23,401 nucleotides of DNA. It comes from Pochonia chlamydosporia 170 (Eukaryota > Ascomycota > Sordariomycetes > Hypocreales > Clavicipitaceae). The position numbers and the translations under genes were made by a program. The notes under the pieces were generated by a model that saw nothing but the letters and a program-made list of their open reading frames with translations, did no database searches and was not told the origin of the DNA. Positions 8,570-17,489 of this stretch are shown piece after piece (the first letter of the stretch is position 1; the number at the start of each line of letters is the position of its first letter). Location: positions 1 to 23,401 of the forward strand of contig NW_019154068.1 in NCBI RefSeq assembly GCF_001653235.2, read 5' to 3'.

Positions 8570-10487
8570 TCAAGGCTGTAACTGCGGGAGCCTGGCTCCG
8601 AACTTTTCCCTGAGAAACCGTTGGACATCGGCGTTGCCTCCGCGCCCAACAGATAGACCGTCCGGGTTACCCTTGACCTTGAGGCCATGCAGACTCGTCG
8701 CCCTGGACAGGGCCACATACACCTGACCCTCTTCAAAAGCCCTCGTCACGTCGACAATGACCCGGTCCAGCGTCGTTCCCTGACTTTTGTGGATGCTCAT
8801 GGCCCAGGCGGCTACAAGGGGAATCTGTGTGCGGTGTAAGAGTGAGTAGGGTTCCCGGTTACCGACCGAGTTGACTGTGCAATCTGCGTAAATGGTGCGT
8901 CTCTGGCCGTTGTGAAAGAGCACCCGGGGCCAAACTCTCTGCTTTTGTCCGCTCGTGAAACGCTGGACTTGTCTTTCTTTCAGAGCTGCATAGTCCCCAT
9001 GGATGGTGGGAGGATCCGGGGAATGTCCCGTCGGCCCTGTGTGCCCTGTGTGCCCTGTGTATGAGTACGAGGCTTTGCCTGACTTGGCTCTGGGGAGTTT
9101 GGCAGGATCATGGTTTTCGAACCCGCAGATGATGCCTTGGCTGGCCATTGCACAGTCCCCCTCGAAGGTCGAGATTGACCTGTAGCACCACAAGCATACC
9201 TACCCTTAGTTGTACCTGTCGTTCTAGGCGGTGGTCTTTGAGAGCAACCAGAGACCCGTCCGTGAAGCGATCATTGCAGTGCTCCAGATGTGGGTGCTCG
9301 GCGTGGTGCCAAACAAATCCGTCCAAGGCCTGGTATGTGACTATGGGGGTCCGCAGCCTGTTAAAGCTCTCTATGTTGACCTTGGCCACCTCAGCCCTCG
9401 TGGAAAAGAGTCGCGTGGCGTTGGTGACATTGCACGGATGGTCTACCAACGTCACTGTCTCATCCTGCGAGAATGGAATCCCAAGTCGGCATTTTTGCAA
9501 CATCTTGATAAAGTGTTCATCATTCTGTCGATGAATTTGTTTCAGCTCCACGTATGCAAATTTACATTCTTCCCACGCCTTACTCATGAACGCCCACTTC
9601 TCATGCTCGCGGAACGGCCCATGATTCGCCCGACAGTTAAACTCAGTTTCGTAATCGTCTGCCTTCATGTCTTGCCCGCAGACGACGCAATACTGAAAGG
9701 GCTTCACCGGAGGCAGTTGGCAGAAGTCGCCAGTCACGACAACCTGTGCTCCGCCAAATGGAGCCGGTTCGTCCTGCTTCCATCGCCTAGCCTCCTTCAT
9801 ACAAATGTTCATACGCTCCAGGTGATGGTTCTCGACCATGCTTATCTCGTCGATGATAAGCACGTCGGTGCTCTTGAGACGCCGCCGGACATGCTCGCGG
9901 AACGCTGAACTTATAAGCTTCTCTATCGGAAGCTTGTGGTGATCTGGCGTCCAGCCCATGTAGGACCACGTCGACACGCCGTTGACCTGGAGGGCTGCTC
10001 GGCCAGTTGGCGCCAAGACATGGACGACTAGGCCGATGGCTTGGAGCCTCAAAAGCGCAGCCTTCAGGACGGTGGACTTGCCGCACCCTGCCGAGCCTGT
10101 GTAGAAGACATTGCGACCGCTGGCTATCAGATCGACCAGGTCTTGTTGCTCCTGACACAGAGCGGGCTCAGGGTTGTTGAGAGATTCTCCTGTCAGAGCT
10201 CCGGGGTCCCGTTGTTTCGTGTGTGGCTTGGTGCTATTGCCTGCTACTCGCTGCGATTCGGCATGTTCCTCTGACGACGGATTTGCTCGCTGCGTGTCGA
10301 TCGGGACAACTGTGTGGGCTTGGGTCGGCGATTCTCTGCTCGATAGCGCTGCACCAACTGGGCCACCAGCGTCAAGGTCGAGAATGTCCCAGCTGCAGTC
10401 AGTGACCCACTCGGAGGCAACACCGGAAGAGGAACAGCAGCACTCGTCGTCCTGCCTCGCTTCGTCTTGGTGGCGGGCCGACGCCAT
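8570..10487 (-). pseudogene. PIF1-like DNA helicase, broken by a one-base frameshift
   Basis: PIF1-family helicases unwind DNA 5'-to-3' using ATP. The first ATG is 10487. After a low-complexity N-terminus of about 110 residues comes Walker A GSAGCGKST (about 131-139), LAPTGRAA, Walker B IIDEISM (about 213), VVTGDFCQLPPV, then a Cys-containing insert with YCVVCGQDM and the family-typical KQIHRQNDEHFI. Frame 1 reads through [15 protein letters not shown] to AAT GGC and then goes out of frame. The next frame continues at once with [13 protein letters not shown] and carries the C-terminal motifs [15 protein letters not shown] and [15 protein letters not shown], ending at 8570. One extra C in GGCC at 9143-9146 explains the shift; corrected, the product would be about 635 aa. 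No Rep/HUH domain lies upstream, so this is not visibly a Helitron. A sequencing error is possible. Confidence 0.85.
9027..9061 (-). repeat. GCCCTGTGT-type short tandem repeat inside the helicase
   Basis: On the plus strand, near-repeats of GCCCTGTGT occur here, encoding [14 protein letters not shown] in the helicase frame. It lies between the frameshift and the C-terminal helicase motifs and looks like a slippage-prone linker. Confidence 0.6.
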
Positions 10488-11329
10488 AGACACGGTAACT
10501 CCTGTCTGGAGACTGCTGGTACCGTGCGGGTACGTTGGCCAGCGGCTCCGTAGATAAGGTAGCTGTGCCGGTAGAATATGTTAGATGCAACAATGTCGGC
10601 TGCGCCGACCCAAGAGGGATGAATCTTGCCGATAAAAGGAAAAATGGAAGAACAGTAAAGGCACGGTGGTGGAGTGGAATCAGCAGTGACTGTTATGCAT
10701 CGCTATAAAGACGGTCTTATTCCATTGCCTCATGCATGCGCGTTGAGCTTTGTACGGAGGCGGCGGGATAAGAGAGGGTGAGGACGCTGATGGGGATTGA
10801 AAGCTGCTTTCGCATGAGTTTTGCTTGCCGTGACAGACCGCCAGCACAACAGAGCAAGTCCAGCAGGTGTGACAACAAATACATGAGGATAAATAGAGTG
10901 GAAACTAAATAAAACGATCAGTGCAATTGCACCGAATAGACATAGTTTATGACCACTCTTTGGTACAGTGCCTTAACGCTGAATTGCACACAGAATGGTG
11001 ATGAGACGTTTCTTGTGAGGAGTTGAGGTCAACCCAGGCAGACACAAAATAATTTGGGGCTGCATGAACACGGATATTCTCCTGTCCGAGCGTACACCAT
11101 GATAGTCAGTCTGCCTAAGGCATCGACAAAAGGCTTCCGCCCACGCGTTCGGCTCCTGGCGCGTAAAGTGGCAGTCACTAGGCCAAGTAGTAAACAACCC
11201 AGTGCAAAGCGACCATCCCGCGACCGGGACAAATGTAAAAAAAAAAAAAAAGATCTTTGTACAGCATTAGTCATTGTCTGTAAGCGAAGCAATGCGAATT
11301 ATTTTTGTAATTGACTTTCCAGCATGAAG
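10488..11329. other. Intergenic, upstream of the helicase; contains an A15 tract
   Basis: No frame shows a known domain. A run of 15 A lies at 11237-11251 on the plus strand. Nearby ORFs (for example 11029-11314 on either strand) are short and overlap each other without family resemblance. The tract might be the tail of an old retrotransposed insertion, but I see no coding remnant beside it. Confidence 0.4.
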
Positions 11330-11925
11330 TTTCGTTGTGTTACTTTCTAATTTCTCTTAGCCGGTCTCGGGAAGTGGGGTTCAGATTGTCTAACAGCTCG
11401 CCGACAGATATTGAGAAAGCGCAGGTCACAAAACCTACCGAAAATACAGATGCGGGAAAAATAACTACCAGTAATGGAATAAACACCTAGTAAGGTCCCA
11501 GACCTTGCAGCACCCGATTTGCATAACTGACACGTGGATTTTTCGTTTCTTACGGACGACATAGGGTAGCCAGTCTGACATTCAATGGGGTAATTGTGCC
11601 TGGTACATCAGAGTTGGGACGCCAGAACGTAAACTAGCCGGGGTTGCTTCCGTCGTATTGGATCGCTTATTTGAACAGGGGTTGCGTAGCCACTTTCCAG
11701 ATGTCTCATTGGTCTTTTGGGTGCGGGAGCTAAAAACGCCTGCGACCAGGGTGTTGAGTGATTAGTCAGCGGTTGTGCGCACGGGCCATCCAGGGCGGAT
11801 TTTGAGCGTCAAAATGAGTCTTTAATCTGGAATAAAACGGTTGCATTAGAAGTTACAAATAAAAAAAATAGATGCACCGGTTTATTATGACGTTGGCTAT
11901 CTACTGGTATAATTTTTAATCGACA
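11330..11925. repeat. Divergent dispersed repeat, copy B
   Basis: Related to 2100-2670 in the same orientation. The match runs from TTACTTTC...TTAGCCG at the left, through CATAGGGTAG near 11560, to the well-conserved right part ending GTTGGCTATCT, then CTGGTATAATTTTT near 11920. Copy B has an insertion relative to A near 11680-11740. No protein is encoded. Confidence 0.6.
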
Positions 11926-12784
11926 GTTATCTGTGGTTGATCGGTGGTGCGAGCCGAAAGCCTCTTTTCGCCGCAAGTCGAATTTCGCCGAGTTAAAACG
12001 GTCCACGCCCGCTACGTCCCCGCCAATTTGCACACAGATTTGAAACTTTCATGTTGAAGGAGCCAAGTAAGGATGTCTGAATGATCGTACTCTACCATCC
12101 ACAGTCCCCAGTGGATGGCGAGTGCCCGCTACTGTCCACGGCGGATGGCAACCCCTGCGTCCCCAGAGGCCCGCTGTCTGTCACAGACGGCTGCCCACAG
12201 CTGTTTCCTCGTTTCCTAAGAGCCTTCAGTGGGCATTGAGCTTCTTCCAAGGCAAGAGGAGCTTGAGTCTACTGGGTTCGAAATACAAGACGTAGTGCAA
12301 GAAGCAAGAGAAATGGACACATTACGAGGCCAGTGTGCAGTACCCTCCTTAAAGTGGACCTTTGTTATCTTTTATTTATTTGGCGATTTAAATACAAACA
12401 GGACTATGCCAGTTACACGAGCGTACGTTTTAATTGTACGATGTCTCTGGTGTTGTCGGATAAGGCTGCCTCTGTTGATTGAACAAGCAGACTTAGAGTA
12501 ATTGCTGGATGTCATAAAATCATGGATATCAGAAGGTGAAGAGGCTGGCCAGCCACTTGGAAATAATTAGAAGGCTGGAAATAATGCTTCTTTGCTAAGA
12601 TAAATGACGTGAATCCCTCTGGCAAGAGGAGGACAACAGGTTCAGATATACAAGCAATTGACAGGCTATTGAATCAAGAACTGCATCTTCAGTGTAGTAA
12701 AAATTGAATTGGAACCGCATAACGCGACAGGTGTACGACTCTGCGACTCCAACCACCACTATTTTTAAGTACAGGGCCGATTGG
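11926..12784. other. No supported gene; possible transposon scraps and a short hairpin
   Basis: A hairpin CCATCCAC/GTGGATGG lies at 12095-12118, in a GC-rich stretch with other GGATGGC copies. Two plus-strand frames look mildly protein-like, one near 12229-12501 (with LESTGFEIQDVVQEAREMD) and one near 12590-12708 (with FFAKINDVNPSGKRRTTG), but neither matches a family I know. Both could be degraded transposon sequence. Confidence 0.3.
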
Positions 12785-13066
12785 TCAACGCAAGCGCTGT
12801 CTACCTATCACTTCAAAGCCAACGAGAGACGGCATCAAAGCCTTGTCCCATCGTAGTTGGATCAGATGCTCGTCCCAAATATTGCACACAGCTTGCCGGA
12901 GATGTCCCCAGTCAGCTACTCCGGTTGGGAGGCCAAATCGTCCAGAAAATTCATAGTTACCAACTAAGTCGCTGTCTGATAGTCGATCAAACTTTGCGGT
13001 ACCTAAAATCGGGTAGCTCTCCTGATCGAAATAGAACACGACGGTCCGACAATTCGGTGAGTCCTG
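12785..13066 (-). other. Unrecognised coding-like remnant fused to the hAT truncation point
   Basis: Directly after the last recognisable hAT residues, a different minus-strand frame reads AVQDSPNCRTVVFYFDQES and continues without a stop for over 90 residues, through GVADWGHLRQAVCNIWDEH, to TGA at 12786-12784. Its Trp/Tyr/Phe-rich composition looks protein-like. It is not hAT sequence as far as I can tell. It may be a captured or adjacent gene fragment with no start of its own. Confidence 0.35.
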
Positions 13067-14527
13067 AACAGCAATGATTTGATCTTCTCGAGGATGGCCC
13101 AGTCCTCTGCAGAGAGCTCGTCTCCAGCACACTCTGCTTCTACCCATTTGTTGAAATAGCCATTAATTGCGTCTCTAAGATTCAAGGCCGCTTGCAGCAT
13201 GGTATACCACGAATTCCACCTTGTGTCGTTGTCTCGCGCAAGCTTGCGGTTATGGCTAATAGCCATAAACTTTTGGCTGCGTTGAACACTTCTTTGAATA
13301 TAAACGACAAAATTATGAAGCTTGCCAAGAGGACCTTTTTGCCGCCACGCTTCAATCTGCTTTAGTGTCACATTATGCAGACCCAAATCTTCCTGTTCGA
13401 GCTTCTCGTTATCGGTAACGAAGAGGAAGGCTTTTGCGGCTAGGTTGATAATATGACCTTGGCAGCGGAGTCGGTGAGATTTGGGATCATATTGAATGTC
13501 AAATTGGCGTAGAAGGGCTATAAATGTTAGCAGCGCTCTAAAGAAATAGTGAGTTATACCGACCAAGAGAAAGGGACTTCATCATTGTGTCGTTGTTGCT
13601 TGCATTGTCCATCACGAAATATCCAAGTTTGGAAGCAAAACCCCAGTCTTCAACCACTTCCATGATTGCCGCAGCAAGGTGAGAACCATCATGCTCACTG
13701 TCGATGTCTTTTAAGGCCAAAGTGTGGTGTTCTAGCTTGCAGTCTTCCGTGACATAGTGAGCAACTATACCTAAGATTGCTAAAGAGTTGGGAGAAGTCC
13801 AAAGGTCGCAGCTGATGTGAATCCTTGACTTTGCGGACTGTATGCGCTGCTTGACCTTCTCCTTCTGATCTTCATACTGCCGCATAATCCATTTCTTGAC
13901 AGTTTGGTGCGTGTCTGGAAGCCAAGTATCGACGTCGGCATTAATGTAGGCCAATAGGGCTCGGAATTCTGGGCATTCCACCAGCCGAAATGGAAGAGAA
14001 CAGGCGGTAATAAACCTTACGTACAACACTTCGAGCTGGTCCGGGTCGATCGAGTCTCCGTATTGATCGTTAAACCGGCGGCGTTTTCGGACATTTTCTT
14101 CAGCCGTAAGACGAGCTTGTTCAAGAATAGTTCTTATAGTTCTTACTTTAGCGGATCGTGGAGCGCCTTTTGGGAGACCATGACCGTCAGGGGGAGGGTC
14201 CGTGAGGTGCTTGGCTGGAGCCGCAGTTCCACCAGAACAAGAATATGTTTTCTCGCAGTGTTTGCAGCGCCATTCCTCTTTTCCAGTTCGTTGATTGTAA
14301 TATCTGGTTTCAATCTCCTCGTCTGGCATATGACAGAAGACCCATGACGTTCTTGGCTTCGCGCAAGAGGCTATAGAGGCTGTGTGAGGTCGCGACGATT
14401 GGTATTGAGAGGTTCGGCTCTCGTCTGTGTCATGTAGCTGCTGACCGGAACTCTCCGAAAGGTTGTCGGATGTTATTGAACCTTTTCGTTGCGACGGTTG
14501 AACAAACTGCAAGCGTTGTTGAGGCAT
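13067..14527 (-). pseudogene. hAT-family transposase, N-terminal and central part, truncated
   Basis: BED-finger hAT transposase, a cut-and-paste enzyme. The first ATG is 14527. The BED-type zinc finger lies at about residues 62-110 (WVFCHMPDEEIETRYY, then WRCKHCEKTY and a later KHL). The RNase H-like core follows, with HISCDLWTSPNSLAILG (first catalytic Asp) and GYFVMDNASNNDTMMKSL (second). I infer a 46-nt phase-1 intron at 13563-13518 (branch GCTAAC, acceptor ATAG), joining KSLSL to ALLRQFDIQYD. Exon 2 continues typically (HRLRCQGHIINLAAKAFLF, LSAEDWAILEKIKSLL) and loses similarity near 13066. The C-terminal dimerisation region, expected some 200 residues later and thought to hold the third acidic residue, is absent, so this copy should be inactive. 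A plus-strand hAT C-terminus lies at 16957. Confidence 0.85.
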
Positions 14528-14860
14528 TATCGTAAGGGGCACCAGGCTTATTTTCGCCAAAAAGGCTCTTGGAAACAACAGTTTGATCGCATTAAAGAAA
14601 AAAGTAGAGCTGAAAGTTTTCAGAGAGCTGGCTAGCTAGGCACATGCTTAACACTTGGGGTTTTCTGGCGCCGCCTCCATTTAGTGGCGTTATTCGCGTC
14701 GCGTCAAGCGAGTGCAGACCAACAGTCCTACCCGGTACAATTGTTTATTGTACGTCTATTACGTGTTTTCGTCGATGTAAATGTCAGCGGAAGTGAATTT
14801 ATTCTATGTTTCACCAATCAATATAAACAATATATTGCCAATATGAATCGCCTTGTATTG
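14528..14860. other. 5' flank of the hAT transposase gene, AT-rich toward 14.8 kb
   Basis: No gene is visible. The sequence becomes strongly AT-rich from about 14740, as expected for the subterminal region of a hAT element. I could not identify its terminal inverted repeat or an 8-bp target duplication. Confidence 0.35.
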
Positions 14861-14905
14861 TATTGTCACAATATCGCAAACTCCGTATGGTATTGTCACA
14901 ATATC
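14861..14905. repeat. Direct repeats of a palindromic 15-mer near the hAT 5' end
   Basis: TATTGTCACAATATC occurs at 14861-14875 and again at 14891-14905, a 30-bp period. The core ATTGT-C-ACAAT is itself an inverted repeat. Short repeated motifs near hAT ends are often transposase binding sites, which is the likely role here. Confidence 0.6.
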
Positions 14906-14969
14906 AGAAAATGCATATCATATGGTATGTATTGCGGTATATTGTTTTATTGTCATATTATTTACCACA

Positions 14970-15047
14970 CTGAATCCGATAATTAATCCTGAATCCGAGG
15001 CGGGATTCAGTAATTAATCTGAATCCAGGTTCGGATTCAGATTAATT
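14970..15047. repeat. Cluster of CTGAATCC/GGATTCAG palindromes
   Basis: The strongest hairpin has 15-bp perfect arms, AATTAATCTGAATCC (15012-15026) and GGATTCAGATTAATT (15033-15047), with a 6-nt loop. Immediately to its left CTGAATCC and GGATTCAG form a second hairpin with a GAGGCG loop, and another CTGAATCCG copy lies further left. The cluster ends 22 bp before the TA of pogo/Fot copy 2. Confidence 0.75.
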
Positions 15048-15069
15048 GATTAATTACATGCCTGGAGTA

Positions 15070-15112
15070 ACGTAATCCACAAGCGAGTGGAACACACAAG
15101 CGAGCGGAACAC
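15070..15112. repeat. Left terminal inverted repeat of pogo/Fot copy 2
   Basis: The 8-bp tip ACGTAATC is followed by CACAAGCGAGTGGAACA and CACAAGCGAGCGGAACA, plus C. It differs from copy 1 mainly by GTGGAACA instead of GTGCCACA in each unit. Confidence 0.9.
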
Positions 15113-15170
15113 CCTAACCTACCTCGTTACAAAGATTCTACAAAAAAACAACCAGAACAAAAGAAATCAA

Positions 15171-16822
15171 TTAATCTTCACTGCTATCCTCTTTATTAGA
15201 TGTCTCCAAATCAATCTGACAAGTTCGCGCATTATGACCAGTATTGCCGCACACACCACATCGCCGTCCCTTCGTCTCATCCCGAAGCTTTCGACCTCTT
15301 ATCTTGCGATCTTCTTGCTAATCTGCTCTTCTACATCATTCTGGTCCTGAAGAGCTTGTCCCTCGGAAATAGTTATACTGCCGCCTTGACGTAAACGTGT
15401 TTTTTTGGCCTACGCCGCTTACTTAATAGTGCATTTGCCTCTCGAAGTTGCTGGTTCTCAGCCTTTAGAGAGCCATCTTATGCATTATTCCGCATGTGCC
15501 TTTCGCAAATTGATCCATAGCATCTAAAATTGATGTTAGTGAGCTTCCCTGATGTCGGCTTATTCTTCTTTTAATATAATTAGTTTGTGAAGTTGCCTCG
15601 GTTGGGTTGTTTGGGGTCTTTGGAACCCACGCGTTTGGTAGCTCTAGTGCCTCTTCAACTGGCGTTGGAGTCCGTAGCCTCACATCTAGGCGCGATAAGA
15701 CGCTTTTTGGATTAAATGGAATAAGTCCTGCGCCTCGAAAAGCTCCCTGAATATTTTCTCTTGTCATTGCGGCTTTAAATGCGGTAAAAAACGCAGGGAA
15801 GAAGTAGCCTTTGTGATGTGGGTTATATGCGCCCTCATAAGTCCTTCAATTTCTTTGCCATATGCCTTCTTAAGGGCCCAAAACAGCCAACATCTAGTGG
15901 CTGAAGAATGTGAGATGAATGAGACAGCATACAGAGCGTGATAATCTTATGGTCTTTGCAGAATAACTCGAATTCAGTTGAGTGGTGACTTTCGTGCCCA
16001 TCTAGGATAAGAAGACGATATGCGCCACGAGTTTGAGGCTGAGTATGCTTTTCGAAGTGCTGGATCCAATCTACAGCTTTCTCATTTGTAGTCTAGCCGT
16101 TATGAGTTGTTGAGATAACCCAATCCTTTGTACGCGCTATCTTCGTACCAGTTCGCGAGGTGATATTGCCCCGCAACGATGATAAATGGCGGGATAGCCT
16201 CCCCCCGAGAATTAATAGATTGAAGTACTAAAACCCATTCTCTATCACCTGGCTGAGCTAGATTTGCCTTGCCACGTCTTTCAGAGCTTGTAACAACCAC
16301 TGTGGTTGAGATCACGCCCATCATAAAGCCAGCCTCGTCAAAGTTATGGAAATCCTCATCTAGGATGCCGTATTTCGAGACAGTGTTGCGCACAAGCTTA
16401 AACCAAGGCTCAATTATCGTTGGATCTTCGCATAAGGCCCTCTGGTAGTCATATTTACGCGTAAAACGCGTAGTAAGCTCTTGTGGCGCTTAACGAAGTT
16501 TGAAGCCCATTTATCTCCACAGGAGGCGCGTTGCGATCTCTAAGCAGCGATTCGCCATATCTTCCACACCACTAAGCCGAGGAGGAAATGACCGCGAATC
16601 TAGGTCAAGGATGTATTGGAGGATTGTAGATTCCTCTAAATCTGTAAGTTTCCGCGAATTAGGCATAGTATCTCGCCGTGATGTAATTCCCTTGGACCGG
16701 CGCGTTAATGTTGTGAGGCTGACATTATACGTCCGTGCAGCAGCTCGTGCACTAAGATTGCGGTCTTGTTGCCTAGCCTGAATCGCTAGCATTAGATTTC
16801 TCTCATTTTGTACGGCTTGCAT
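15171..16822 (-). pseudogene. pogo/Fot-type transposase, frameshifted copy
   Basis: Homologue of the intact transposase at 5867-7528. It starts at ATG 16822 (MQAVQNERNLMLAIQ) and keeps the final stop at 15171-15173. The frame breaks repeatedly: open pieces remain at about 16511-16822 (HTH region), 16100-16393 (first catalytic Asp within FHNFDEAGF) and 15465-15767 (C-terminal linker region), separated by small indels; for example NWYEDSA is followed by a shift. The zinc-knuckle codons CGVCGNTGHNARTC can still be read near 15220-15260. It cannot make a full transposase. The first 60 or so residues differ strongly from copy 1 while the remainder is close to identical. Confidence 0.9.
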
Positions 16823-16878
16823 GTTTGTAGGCGGAAGAAATCGACATTAAAGAACGGCTTTGTTAAGTCTAAGTGGAG

Positions 16879-16954
16879 TGTTCCGCTCGCTTGTGTGTTC
16901 CACTCGCTTGTGTGTTCCACTCGCTTGTGTGTTCCACTCGCTTGTGGATTACGT
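16879..16954. repeat. Right terminal repeat of copy 2: four 17-bp units plus tip
   Basis: Units TGTTCCGCTCGCTTGTG (16879-16895) and three copies of TGTTCCACTCGCTTGTG (16896-16912, 16913-16929, 16930-16946) are followed by the tip GATTACGT. The left end and both ends of copy 1 have only two units, so two units were gained here, probably by slippage or unequal exchange. Confidence 0.9.
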
Positions 16955-16956
16955 TA

Positions 16957-17263
16957 CACAAAGTATCTTCTTGCTCCAATAGTACCAGAAGTGACGGATC
17001 CTCGATCCTGGTGGCTTGAGCCTACTCAGAGGAAGTCTTACCCAGCTCTATCTATTATGGCTTTAGATGTATTGTCCATTCCGGCAATGTCGGCGGAGCC
17101 AGAACGCCTGTTTTCGGGTACAAAGATCACTATTACAGACCGTAGGAATCGCATGGGCATTGAAAGTATTGAGGCGACGGAATGCCTCAAATCATGGCTT
17201 GGCAAAGGCAGCAGGGTGGCCTTTGCCGACGACCTTGATGCAGGCGGAGAGATTCCACTATAA
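16957..17263 (+). pseudogene. hAT transposase C-terminal dimerisation domain fragment
   Basis: The frame starts at the TA bordering pogo/Fot copy 2 (a TAC codon spans 16955-16957) and reads TKYLLAPIVPEVTDP, then WWLEPTQRKSYPALS, LSIPAMSAEPERLFSG and TITDRRNRMGIESIE, ending TAA at 17261-17263. This is the hallmark hAT C-terminal block, including the Ser-Ala-Glu-Pro-Glu-Arg-Leu-Phe-Ser motif. Everything upstream of it in the protein is missing on this strand. Left of copy 2 the sequence is palindromic and non-coding rather than the expected hAT continuation. The N-terminal hAT piece at 13.1-14.5 kb is on the other strand; whether both come from one element is open. Confidence 0.88.
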
Positions 17264-17371
17264 TTTCCATAGCTGATGAGACTTTGATTGGGCTGTGGCT
17301 GCCCGGCTGCTGTTGCGTATCTGCGATCAATTCGCAGACGTAGGACTATCACGTGAATAATATGGCCGTGT

Positions 17372-17482
17372 ATATTACCATATATTGTGATCATATCATA
17401 TTAGCCTTATATGATATGGTGAGGGTCATGGCCATATCATACATGATATGACCTTCGAAAATCTAATCATATATGGTAATAT
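17372..17482. repeat. Nested AT-rich palindrome downstream of the hAT C-terminus
   Basis: The outer arms ATATTACCATATAT (17372-17385) and ATATATGGTAATAT (17469-17482) are a perfect 14-bp inverted repeat. Inside are ATATCATAT/ATATGATAT (17393-17401 and 17409-17417) and ATGATATGG/CCATATCAT (17411-17419 and 17432-17440). This could be the 3' subterminal region of the hAT element or a small independent hairpin element. Confidence 0.7.
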
Positions 17483-17489
17483 CACACTA

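Larger units (their letters stand above)
15070..16954 (-). mobile_element. pogo/Fot-type transposon copy 2, defective, 1885 bp
   Basis: Bounded by TA (15068-15069 and 16955-16956) and inverted repeats beginning ACGTAATCCACAAGCGAGTG. The interior from about 15145 to 16560 is nearly identical to copy 1 apart from scattered substitutions and 1-3 nt indels. The ends and the transposase N-terminus are much more divergent. The right end has four 17-bp units where the left has two. It appears inserted within hAT coding sequence on its right side. Confidence 0.92.

Noticed and set aside
8570..10487. Helitron
   Set aside because: Only a PIF1-type helicase is present. I see no Rep/HUH domain, no CTRR end and no terminal hairpin.
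15105..15120. CCCTAACC resembling telomere repeat
   Set aside because: A single partial unit at the edge of the TIR; no TTAGGG/CCCTAA array anywhere in the window.
16879..16954. CRISPR-like or satellite array
   Set aside because: The four 17-bp units have no spacers and are simply the expanded terminal repeat of the transposon.
16808..17263. 151-aa ORF spanning the end of copy 2 and the hAT fragment
   Set aside because: The first third is a translation of the transposon terminal repeats; only the part from 16957 is genuine hAT sequence.
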